Assembly: GCA_040756905.1 (NCBI GenBank)
Contig: JBFLYD010000068.1
Coordinates: 1-51,755, forward strand
DNA from: Acidobacteriota bacterium
GTDB taxonomy: Bacteria; Acidobacteriota; Aminicenantia; JBFLYD01
Length of the DNA stretch: 51,755 nt
Reading direction: 5' to 3'
Under the pieces are notes generated by a model that had not been told where the DNA came from, made no database searches, and saw nothing but the letters and a program-made list of their open reading frames with translations. The position numbers were made by a program, and so were the translations under genes. Below, one piece after another: positions 1 to 7,195 of the stretch (position 1 is its first letter; each line of letters opens with the position of its first letter).

Positions 1-128
1 ATGAGGAAAAGAAAGTCATCCTTGACTCAATCCAGCCACTCTGAGGTATAATGAAAATTCAGCGTCACTTCGCTCCGACAGGTGGCCGGTTTCAATCAGA
101 ATCAGTGGCCAGATTCATCGGAATATGT
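1..128. mobile_element. End of an IS21-family insertion sequence (rest lies left of the window)
   Basis: Two adjacent imperfect direct repeats of about 23 bp begin with GTGGCC at 92 and 114 (GTGGCCGGTTTCA and GTGGCCAGATTCA). Tandem terminal repeats of this type, containing TGGCCAGATTCATCGGAAT, are characteristic of IS21-family ends. The repeats stop at about 128, exactly where the reading frame of the neighbouring Crp/Fnr gene stops resembling its family. Positions 1-51 form an open plus-strand frame ending in TAA that could be the tail of the IS helper gene, but it is too short to identify. The outer boundary is placed at about 127-129 from loss of homology only. Confidence 0.7.
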
Positions 129-674
129 AATTTGTTGCTGGGAAGGAACTTCTTTTATAATGATTCCATCTTTAGTAGAGATTCCACTCGTTTTAGATAA
201 GTTTAATAGAAAATGAATTAAACGATTATGGACATTAAAAAGAGCTAAGTCCCCTATCTTTTCATCAGCTTTTCTCAATCTTCTGAGCATTTCCTTTAGA
301 AGATGGATGGATATTTCTGAATGTTTTTTAAGATGGGATAAAAAAGTGTTCCTCGTAAGGACTAAAAACTTTGAGTTTTCAGCAGCTACAACAGTGGCAG
401 ATCTTGTTTGATCATCAAAAAGAGCCATTTCTCCGAAGAAATCGCCTTCGCTTAAAGTGTCTATTATGATTTCTTTGCCTCTCTTTCCCTTTAGAACAAT
501 GTTTACTTTCCCCTTTAGAATAATATAAAAGGTAGTTCCCGGATCTCCTTGATATATAATGATGCTTCCTTTAGGATAATCTCTCTCTGAGGTAAGAAGC
601 ATTATGCTTTTCAATTCATCTTCTGCAAGATTTGAGAATAACGGAAATTTTTTTAAAACATTTATATTTTTCAT
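102..674 (-). pseudogene. Crp/Fnr-family regulator truncated by an insertion sequence
   Basis: The protein starts with a complete cyclic-nucleotide-binding-type beta-roll (residues about 8-120, with GDFFGEMALFDDQTRSA as the phosphate-binding-cassette-like stretch), then the dimerisation helix. Family members run to about 220-230 residues and end in a winged helix-turn-helix. Here the frame reaches the start of that domain (EVPSQQQIT) and then continues into insertion-sequence DNA for a few residues before a stop. The DNA-recognition helix is missing, so the product cannot act as a normal transcription factor. No FNR-type cysteine set is visible, so the lost regulator probably sensed a small molecule or haem rather than oxygen through an iron-sulfur cluster. 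The native part is about 129-674. The next gene on this strand begins at 1752. Confidence 0.8.
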
Positions 675-754
675 ATCTTTTTTTCAGTTTTGTATATTTT
701 ATATCATTTTTAAAATTATTCAAAATGGAGGTTTTGGCGTCCTTATTTTTATAT

Positions 755-909
755 TTAATACAAACGAATTAAATAAATTAACATGGAGGGCATGGCTTTA
801 GCCTTGCATTAAGCAACACCCGAATCAACTCATGAAACAAGTTCAGGGCAAGGTTCGGGGCAGGCTCTGAAGGGTTGCCCTACAAATTATTTATTGCTTT
901 TGTATTAGT
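755..909. repeat. Dispersed palindromic repeat (TGTAGGGCAA type, variant copy)
   Basis: The stretch begins TTAATACAAACG and ends CTTTTGTATTAG, giving inverted ends. It contains GGCTTTAGCCTTGCATTAAGCAAC, then CAAGTTCAGGGCAAGGTTCGG, and closes with GGGTTGCCCTACAA. The same blocks recur at about 24243-24369, 4789-4920 (reverse orientation, partial) and 51600-51651. It is non-coding and looks like a small non-autonomous mobile repeat. It fills most of the gap between the truncated regulator and the DUF4198 gene; nothing else is recognisable there. Confidence 0.75.
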
Positions 910-951
910 AAGGAAAGCGTAAAGGAAAAGAATTAAAATTAATCGATTAAA

Positions 952-1752
952 TTATAAGATTTCGAATGTTAATGTTGCCCAGAAACTTTCCCACTCAATT
1001 TCAGGAGTTTTTAAAGAGGGAATCATATGTATGGTATGAATATACCAGATTCCCGAAGAAGTTAAGTCGATTTTTGCATTTCCTTCGCTATCAGTTTGTG
1101 TTTTATATATTTTTCCCAGTTCTTCAGAATTTCCATAAGAGATAGAAGCAGAAGGCAAAGGTTTTCCATCATAAAATATCTTAATCGGCAATATATCTCC
1201 TGATTTTAAATTATATGGATTTAATTCCGGAATGATCTCAATTTCATGTCCTAAAATCTCCTTAAAAATTTCACTTTTTTTATCCCCGATTTGTATAATG
1301 GCTTTAGCATATTTTGAATATTCCTCTTTTCCTTCTTTATCATCCAATCCTTTTAACTTTCGTAATTTAATAATTTCTGTTAAACCCTTATGTTCTAAAT
1401 AATAATTAAAATCTTTTGCACTTAGTTTTATAAAAAGTGGTTTCAATATCAGTTCAATTAGATATGTTCCTTCTTGATTTGTTAAGATATCAAATAGAAG
1501 CGATTTTTCAGTTTTTCTAAATTCCTTAATCTCAATTTTTTCACCAGAGTTAATTAATGAGCATCTTTCTATTCTGTCAGGAGATATCGGTGCTTCACTT
1601 TCTGGAAATTTATCTCCAGTGTTGCAGTAAACAGTAATGTTTTTTCCAGCTGGTAAATTGTATGATTTAAGAACAAGCCAGAAATCGTGGGAAAAGATTA
1701 ATGAAAAAGGTATTAACGTAAAAATAAAAAAAATAAAAATTTTATTTTTCAT
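952..1752 (-). CDS. DUF4198-family exported protein
   Basis: A signal peptide (residues about 1-22, hydrophobic core FIFFIFTLIPFSLIF) is followed directly by HDFWLVL. This exported HDFW start is the hallmark of the DUF4198 family, whose members are periplasmic and often lie near metal or copper functions. The body is beta-rich with a carboxypeptidase-regulatory-like stretch near the end (TDSEGNAKIDLTSSGIWYI). Length about 266 residues fits the family. The start is placed at ATG 1752 because GAGGA lies 7 bases upstream; a TTG at 1755 is less likely. It stands alone between the big flavoprotein gene and a repeat. Specific function is unknown; metal handling is only suggested by the family. Confidence 0.75.
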   Translation of the reverse strand: MKNKIFIFFIFTLIPFSLIFSHDFWLVLKSYNLPAGKNITVYCNTGDKFPESEAPISPDRIERCSLINSGEKIEIKEFRKTEKSLLFDILTNQEGTYLIELILKPLFIKLSAKDFNYYLEHKGLTEIIKLRKLKGLDDKEGKEEYSKYAKAIIQIGDKKSEIFKEILGHEIEIIPELNPYNLKSGDILPIKIFYDGKPLPSASISYGNSEELGKIYKTQTDSEGNAKIDLTSSGIWYIHTIHMIPSLKTPEIEWESFWATLTFEIL

Positions 1753-1807
1753 CAAGTCTCCTCAAAATGTAAATTTTTCATTATATTATTACCATTTTTT
1801 TATACAT

Positions 1808-4516
1808 TTACGAAGAAGTTTTATTCAGAAAAGAATTTCCTATTGCTCCTAATATTTCCAGAATGGTTTTGAAGCTAATAGTATTTCTCCATATTTCTTT
1901 ATAGTTTCTGTTAGCAGAAACACAATCAAATAAGGCTTCTTTCAGTTTAGCATCATTTTTTGCTTTTTCTAAAATTGATGGCATCAATTTGAAGTTGCTG
2001 AATAAAATAGCCAACCTTCTGACCAATCTTCCATAGGGAAGGTCTTCAAGAACATCGTCACAGCTTTCATAAAATTTTTGAAAAGCCCCCTTTGATATTC
2101 CTACTTCTATCATAGTATATGCTGCTTTAATACCTGTTATTATCCCTGCATTCACACCCTTGCCTTTGAAAGGTCTTATGAGTCCTGCTGCATCTCCTAT
2201 TATTACATACCTATCGCCAAACATACCTTGAGCGGTTGAGATGGGGAATTTTCCCTTGAAATAATCCATCTTTTCTTTTAGAGTCTCTATCCCTGGAGGG
2301 AGTTCTTCTTTTACAGGAAGGTAATCGAGAAATTTATCCATTGAATCAGAAGTTATTCTTTCTCCAGCAATGTTTATTGTAAGATGATTTCCTTTTGGAG
2401 TTATAGCACCGAACTCAATTTCTTTAAACGAGGGAAGAAAGGCATGTATTCTATTTCCAAATTTATCCATAAATTCCTGTCCTGGGTGCACTTTGGTAAC
2501 AATCGAACTTAAAAATCTTGGTTGTCGGTAAGGGGTGACTCTTTCAAAAATTTTAGCACTTCCATCATCCAGCCCGAAGGCACCTACAACCATATCAGCT
2601 TTAGTATTGCCATTTTCGCTGTAAACTATAACTTTGTCAGAGAGAAATTCCAGATCCACCATTCGAGCATTTATAACTTTTATTCCCAATTTAGCTGCTT
2701 GATTTAACAAAAATTCATCGAATTTTATTCTCCTGATAGCATAAGAGGGCTCGCTCTGGCCATCCAAGAGAATACTGTTTAAATCAGAATGAAGAATATA
2801 TCCCACAATTGTTCTCTGGACCAGATTATGGGGAAAATCTATATTAAGTTCTTTTTCTAAAATTTCTTTTATTGGAGGAGAAAGAACTCCTGCACATTGA
2901 TTAAATTGTCTTTCTCCTTCAAATATTTTTCCTTCATAAATAACCACTTCTATATTTTTTCCATGCATTCGAGAGAGTTTTTTTAATGCAATGGCACATC
3001 CGCATCCTGCTGGGCCTCCGCCGATTATTACAACAACTGAACCATTTTTCAGAGACTTAAGATTTTTTTCAGAGCTCATCTTTCTATAACTCAAGGTTAG
3101 AGGAATTTTTTTTGATAAATTCTTATCAATAATTGTTTTATTTCTCTCAAAAAGCCTCCTTTTTAAATTTATCCAGATGGTCAAAAAAATAGATGAAAGC
3201 ATTGAGATTTGTAGAACAGGGTTCAGGGTTCTGAAGAAAATTCTTTTGTACTCTATATTTCCAGTGAACATATTCCAGAGAATATTTTTTAAGAGAGTAG
3301 ATGTATACCCTTTAGAAAGACCTATTCGTAGGTGACTCTCCACTACAAATGCAAATCTGGAAATGAAATCATTGAAATAAAAGAGCAATCTTCCGTAGTA
3401 ATTATCAACTATTATCTTTTTTGCTTTTTTGTAATATTCATGTTTGAAATTCTCTTCGGATATTCCATAGTTAATCGCTGCTTCTGCTGCCAGACTTGCT
3501 GTGATAAGAGCGGACTCTATTCCATTTTTGTAATATCTTGAGCAACTGGCATCTCCTATTATGACTAATCGATTGGTATATGGCTTTTTGGCTGGAGTTG
3601 TAGCTATTCTTGGTAGGCAGTGACAGTGTTGCAAGGGAAAAGACCAGTTCTCGGGTAACATTTCCTTCATGTGGGGAAAATTTAAGAATTTCTTCAATTG
3701 CGAAAAAGTAACATCTTTTTTTCCCACAAGAGTTAACGTTAGAAATTCTCCTTTGGGGACAATTGCCACAAATCTTAGATTGTCAATTCCCATGTTGAAG
3801 ATATAAATATTATTTCCAAATTTTTGTTTTATAAACTCTGAATCAAGTTTTATTTCAGTTTGAAATGTTTTTAGAGTTTTTGGAGGTTTATATCCAAAGC
3901 CCATATTTTTCATCTTTTCCATTAAATTGGTATTTAGGCCGAAAGCACCAACCACTAAATCAGCTTCTACGTATTTGTTGTTATTTCCAACTCTCAAAAT
4001 TGTCTTACTCTCCAGGTTTGGTGGAATCTCTATGGAATTTACTCTTTCATAGTAAACCTTCGCGCCCATTTTCGTTGCTTCTCTTAAGAGGAAATCATCA
4101 AAGCTAATATTCTTAGTAATGTTGGAAAAAAGAGGCCCATTTCCCCTAAAAACAGTGGCGATTTTATTTCTTTTCAGAGGATGGGTAAGGAGCAGTCCTC
4201 CTTTAATTGTTTTCATGTAATATCCTTCTACTCTGGATTGGGCAATCTCTTGGGGGAGAGCAATTCCAATTTTTTCCATTTTTTCTATAAGCGTTTCTGA
4301 TATTACCCCTGCGCAGTAGTTACAACCAGGTGGACCACTCCGAGAGAAATATTTTCCCTCGTAGATTTCTACGGATAAATTCAATTTCTTTTCTCGAGCC
4401 AGTTTTAATAGATAAAATGCAAAAAATGCACCAGCAGGACCTCCACCAATTATTGCAATTCTGGAATTGTCAGTAAGTTTTAAAGAATTCTTTGATTTAG
4501 AAAAAGTCTTTTTCAT
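1808..4516 (-). CDS. Double-length geranylgeranyl-reductase-like FAD oxidoreductase (tandem internal duplication)
   Basis: The 902-residue protein contains two complete copies of a geranylgeranyl-reductase-family flavoprotein, which is normally about 400 residues. Copy 1 has the FAD dinucleotide fold GGGPAG at residues 24-29, then GCNYCAGVI (C65, C68) and the second FAD contact IIGDAS near 320. Copy 2 has GGGPAG at about 499-504, FNQCAGVL at about 539 and IIGDAAG later. A hydrophobic linker (residues about 433-450, LQISMLSSIFLTIWI) joins them. Such enzymes reduce prenyl double bonds or act on other large apolar substrates at the membrane. Copy 1 lacks the GKG loop after GDA that copy 2 keeps (PFKGKGVN), so one half may have diverged in activity. 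Substrate is not deducible. Confidence 0.85.
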   Translation of the reverse strand: MKKTFSKSKNSLKLTDNSRIAIIGGGPAGAFFAFYLLKLAREKKLNLSVEIYEGKYFSRSGPPGCNYCAGVISETLIEKMEKIGIALPQEIAQSRVEGYYMKTIKGGLLLTHPLKRNKIATVFRGNGPLFSNITKNISFDDFLLREATKMGAKVYYERVNSIEIPPNLESKTILRVGNNNKYVEADLVVGAFGLNTNLMEKMKNMGFGYKPPKTLKTFQTEIKLDSEFIKQKFGNNIYIFNMGIDNLRFVAIVPKGEFLTLTLVGKKDVTFSQLKKFLNFPHMKEMLPENWSFPLQHCHCLPRIATTPAKKPYTNRLVIIGDASCSRYYKNGIESALITASLAAEAAINYGISEENFKHEYYKKAKKIIVDNYYGRLLFYFNDFISRFAFVVESHLRIGLSKGYTSTLLKNILWNMFTGNIEYKRIFFRTLNPVLQISMLSSIFLTIWINLKRRLFERNKTIIDKNLSKKIPLTLSYRKMSSEKNLKSLKNGSVVVIIGGGPAGCGCAIALKKLSRMHGKNIEVVIYEGKIFEGERQFNQCAGVLSPPIKEILEKELNIDFPHNLVQRTIVGYILHSDLNSILLDGQSEPSYAIRRIKFDEFLLNQAAKLGIKVINARMVDLEFLSDKVIVYSENGNTKADMVVGAFGLDDGSAKIFERVTPYRQPRFLSSIVTKVHPGQEFMDKFGNRIHAFLPSFKEIEFGAITPKGNHLTINIAGERITSDSMDKFLDYLPVKEELPPGIETLKEKMDYFKGKFPISTAQGMFGDRYVIIGDAAGLIRPFKGKGVNAGIITGIKAAYTMIEVGISKGAFQKFYESCDDVLEDLPYGRLVRRLAILFSNFKLMPSILEKAKNDAKLKEALFDCVSANRNYKEIWRNTISFKTILEILGAIGNSFLNKTSS

Positions 4517-4647
4517 AAAGATAATTATTTAAAATAATATTGCTTAAAAAAATATGATGTTTAAATTTATATCATTGAAAATTAATAAAGTCAATTTTGA
4601 TATTTTAAAAATGTGAGCAAAAAGAGTAACACCAAAACACTAATTTA

Positions 4648-4699
4648 AATTAAGAGGTCAACCATCTCCTTCGCTCAGAAGACGATTGCCTTCTTAATT
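4648..4699. repeat. Short palindromic copy of the GGTCAACCATCTC repeat family
   Basis: The sequence starts AATTAAGAGGTCAACCATCT and ends ATTGCCTTCTTAATT, so its ends are inverted. It contains CGCTCAGAAGACG. The same end sequence bounds the 498-bp element at 23996-24493 and the copy at 6630-6812. This is a minimal derivative with little between the ends. It lies in the 435-bp gene-free stretch between the flavoprotein gene and the lactate permease gene; apart from this and the next repeat I see nothing in that stretch. Confidence 0.65.
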
Positions 4700-4788
4700 T
4701 GCAATTGATACTAATATTCTTTAATATTAATTTTTTTGAAACATAATAATGTGATTTAATGAGAATGTATTTAATTTTAATATATTTC

Positions 4789-4920
4789 TACCCCCTCATC
4801 CTTCCCTCTCCCATAAGGGGAGAGGATTAAAGCTTGCCCCGAACCTTGCCCTGAACTTGTTTCATGGGTTGATTCGGGGGTGAGGGGTAAAAATAAAATG
4901 TAACAAATATTTGTGCGTGT
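4789..4920. repeat. Dispersed palindromic repeat, partial inverted copy
   Basis: Outer inverted arms are TACCCCCTCA (4789-4798) and TGAGGGGTA (4881-4889). Inside lies a hairpin CTCTCCC-ATAA-GGGGAGAG (4806-4824) and the block GCCCCGAACCTTGCCCTGAA, which is the reverse complement of part of the repeat at 755-909. It ends close to GTGTATTAG, the same right end seen in other copies. It sits directly upstream of the lactate permease gene and may form a strong secondary structure in transcripts. Confidence 0.65.
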
Positions 4921-4951
4921 GTATTAGTTAATTATTTAAGGAAGAGGAAGA

Positions 4952-6610
4952 ATGCATCTACCTTTAGCAATAAGTGCTTTAATAGGATTAATTCCAATCC
5001 TGGTTGTTCTCATTTTAATGGTCAGGTATGCATGGTCTGCCATGAAGGCAATGCCTCTTGGGTGGCTTGTTGCAGTAGTTCTTGCAGTTATATTCTGGAG
5101 GATGCCATGGAACTGGATTTTAGGTGCTACATTTAAGGGATTCATTGTTTCAGTTGATATCTTAATTATAATTTTTGGAGCAGTTCTTCTCTACTATGAC
5201 ATGCTCGAAAGCGGAGCAATCAAAATAGTTACAGAGTCAGTTATGGGATTGAGCAAGGACAGAAGAATTCAAGCAAATTTGGCATGGCTGCTGGCAGCAT
5301 TTTTTGAAGGCGCAGCAGGATTTGGAACGCCTGGTGCAGTAGTTGGGCCTCTCCTTTTAGGAATTGGCTTTCCTGCGATGGTTGCAGCTCCTCTTGTTCT
5401 TATCTTTAATTCCACTCCTGTCTCCTTTGGATGTGTAGGAATTCCAATCTGGGGTGGCGTTGGCTGGACCTTAAAAACACCGGAAATACAGCAACACCTT
5501 TCTGCGATGGGTCTTGAATATAATTTCTGGATTCATCATATAATTGGAAAGTATGTTGGAATTATTCATGGAATTATCGGTACATTCCTTCCTCTTATGG
5601 CTCTCTACTTCTTCATAAAATGGACAAATGGGAAAAGAGAGGAGTTTAAAGAAGCGCTTCCATCAATATTTATAGCTGGCCTGGTCTTCACTGTTCCCTA
5701 TACTTTAATAGCTATTTTCATTGGATCAGAACTTCCTTCACTCCTTGGCTCTCTTGCAGGACTTTTTATATATGCTGTTCTTTTAAAACTCGGGGCATTT
5801 AAATATAAGAAAATCTATGGATTTAAAGAAATGGAGGATAGAAAGAATACAATGGAAGAGAGTAAAATTAAACCTCGCATCAGCATTGGTGTTTCATTCC
5901 TTCCATATATCCTTGTTGCATTATCTCTAATTATAACCAGAACAATTCCTGGTATTAAAAGCTTTGTGGAAAACAATCTTGTTATTACCTTGAGGGATAT
6001 ATTCGGCACAGACATTGCCCAGTCGATAAAATTGTTAAATAACCCTGGTCTTTACTTTATAATTATTGTTCTTTTAAGTCATCTTTTCTTCAGGATGCGA
6101 GGAAAACAGATCAAAAAGGCATGGAGTACTACAATAAAAAGAATTGCTCCTGCCTCAATAGCTCTACTTTTTGCAGTTGCTCTATCTCAAGTTATGATTC
6201 TCTCAGGTAATAATCCATATAAATTAGATTCAATGGTTATTATGATTGCAAAAGGAGTTGCCACTTTAACAGGAAAAGCATATTCAATCTTTGCTCCATT
6301 TATTGGTATTCTTGGAGCTTACATTGCTGGCAGCAACACTGTTTCTAATATTATGTTCTCAGGGTTTCAGTATGCAACAGCCTATGTGCTTGGATTATCA
6401 AGAACCATCATAGTTGGAGAACAGGTTGTTGGTGGAGCTGTTGGGAACATGATATGTGTGCATAATGTTGTTGCTGTTTGTGCAACTGTTGGCATAATTG
6501 GGAAGGAAGGTTCGGTAATCAAGAAAAATATTCTTCCAGCTATAATCTACGGTATGCTTGCAGGAATAATAGGAACGGTTCTTATCTTTCTTTCCCCGGG
6601 GCTTTTCTAA
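4952..6610 (+). CDS. lctP: L-lactate permease (LctP family)
   Basis: A 552-residue polytopic inner-membrane protein with about 12-14 hydrophobic segments, the usual length of lactate permeases. Family-typical stretches include FFEGAAGFGTPGAVVGPLL (residues about 118-136) and the C-terminal SNTVSNIMFSGFQ and VVGGAVGNMICVHNVVAVCA regions, which line the transport path in LctP/GlcA proteins. It would import L-lactate, or a related 2-hydroxyacid, with protons. The start ATG follows GGAAGAGGAAG. No lactate dehydrogenase or utilisation genes lie next to it. The gene stands alone between repeat elements, so it is probably monocistronic. Confident for the family; glycolate as substrate cannot be excluded. 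Confidence 0.93.
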   Translation: MHLPLAISALIGLIPILVVLILMVRYAWSAMKAMPLGWLVAVVLAVIFWRMPWNWILGATFKGFIVSVDILIIIFGAVLLYYDMLESGAIKIVTESVMGLSKDRRIQANLAWLLAAFFEGAAGFGTPGAVVGPLLLGIGFPAMVAAPLVLIFNSTPVSFGCVGIPIWGGVGWTLKTPEIQQHLSAMGLEYNFWIHHIIGKYVGIIHGIIGTFLPLMALYFFIKWTNGKREEFKEALPSIFIAGLVFTVPYTLIAIFIGSELPSLLGSLAGLFIYAVLLKLGAFKYKKIYGFKEMEDRKNTMEESKIKPRISIGVSFLPYILVALSLIITRTIPGIKSFVENNLVITLRDIFGTDIAQSIKLLNNPGLYFIIIVLLSHLFFRMRGKQIKKAWSTTIKRIAPASIALLFAVALSQVMILSGNNPYKLDSMVIMIAKGVATLTGKAYSIFAPFIGILGAYIAGSNTVSNIMFSGFQYATAYVLGLSRTIIVGEQVVGGAVGNMICVHNVVAVCATVGIIGKEGSVIKKNILPAIIYGMLAGIIGTVLIFLSPGLF

Positions 6611-6629
6611 ATTTAAATGATTTCCAAAT

Positions 6630-6812
6630 TTTTTAGAAGAGCTCGACCATCTCCTCGCCCTCTCCGCATTCGTGACGGTTTTCAGGAACCTTCGGTTTCT
6701 CCATCACCCTTCCTGCTCGTTAATATATGTTTAATGTTCGGAATTTACTGTTTAATGAATATTAATATATCTATCGATATATCGCTCAAAAGACGGTTGA
6801 CCTATTAATTTA
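6630..6812 (-). repeat. Reverse-oriented copy of the large palindromic repeat
   Basis: Positions about 6665-6720 (CCGCATTCGTGACGGTTTTC onward to CCCTTCCTGCTC) are the reverse complement of the core at about 24083-24138. Both flanks also match: CTCGACCATCTCC on the left and CGGTTGACCTATTAATT on the right, corresponding to the inverted ends of the 498-bp element. It is shorter than that element and lacks the nested TGTAGGGCAA block. It fills most of the gap between lctP and acyP. A short open frame that crosses it is not a gene. Confidence 0.8.
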
Positions 6813-6847
6813 AAATATATATTTTATTTAATTAGAAGGAATTTGAG

Positions 6848-7132
6848 ATGAAAAGAAGAATACATGCTTATGTTGAAGGAAGGGTTCAGGGAGTATTTTT
6901 TCGGGATTTTGCAAGAAGGGAAGCCTATCCATTGAGTGTTAAAGGATGGGTTAGAAATATGTCTGATGGAAGGGTTGAGGTTGTAGCTGAGGGAGAAGAG
7001 GAGAATTTAAAAAATTTCGTTGAATCTTTGAAGAAAGGCCCTCCTTTGGCAATTGTAACTGATGTAGAAGTAGAATGGGAAGAGTACAGGGGAGAATTCT
7101 CTGATTTCAGAATCAAGTCCTACTGGGATTAA
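6848..7132 (+). CDS. acyP: Acylphosphatase
   Basis: A 94-residue protein of normal acylphosphatase length. The signature GRVQGVFFRDFAR contains the catalytic arginine (R19), and GWVRNMSDGRVEVVAEG contains the catalytic asparagine (N37). The enzyme hydrolyses acyl phosphates such as acetyl phosphate or 1,3-bisphosphoglycerate in the cytoplasm. AGAAGGAATTTGAG precedes the ATG. The following peptidase gene begins 63 bases downstream with its own ribosome-binding site, so co-transcription is possible but not shown. Confidence 0.95.
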   Translation: MKRRIHAYVEGRVQGVFFRDFARREAYPLSVKGWVRNMSDGRVEVVAEGEEENLKNFVESLKKGPPLAIVTDVEVEWEEYRGEFSDFRIKSYWD

Positions 7133-7195
7133 CGAGAGAGAGGTAACTTTATGATAAAATATTTTTTTAATATTGAGACTTAAAAAGGAGAGGAA

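Noticed and set aside
6617-6808. 63-codon plus-strand open frame after the lactate permease gene
   Set aside because: It runs through a reverse copy of the large repeat (6630-6812) and has an arginine/proline-rich composition unlike the genes around it.
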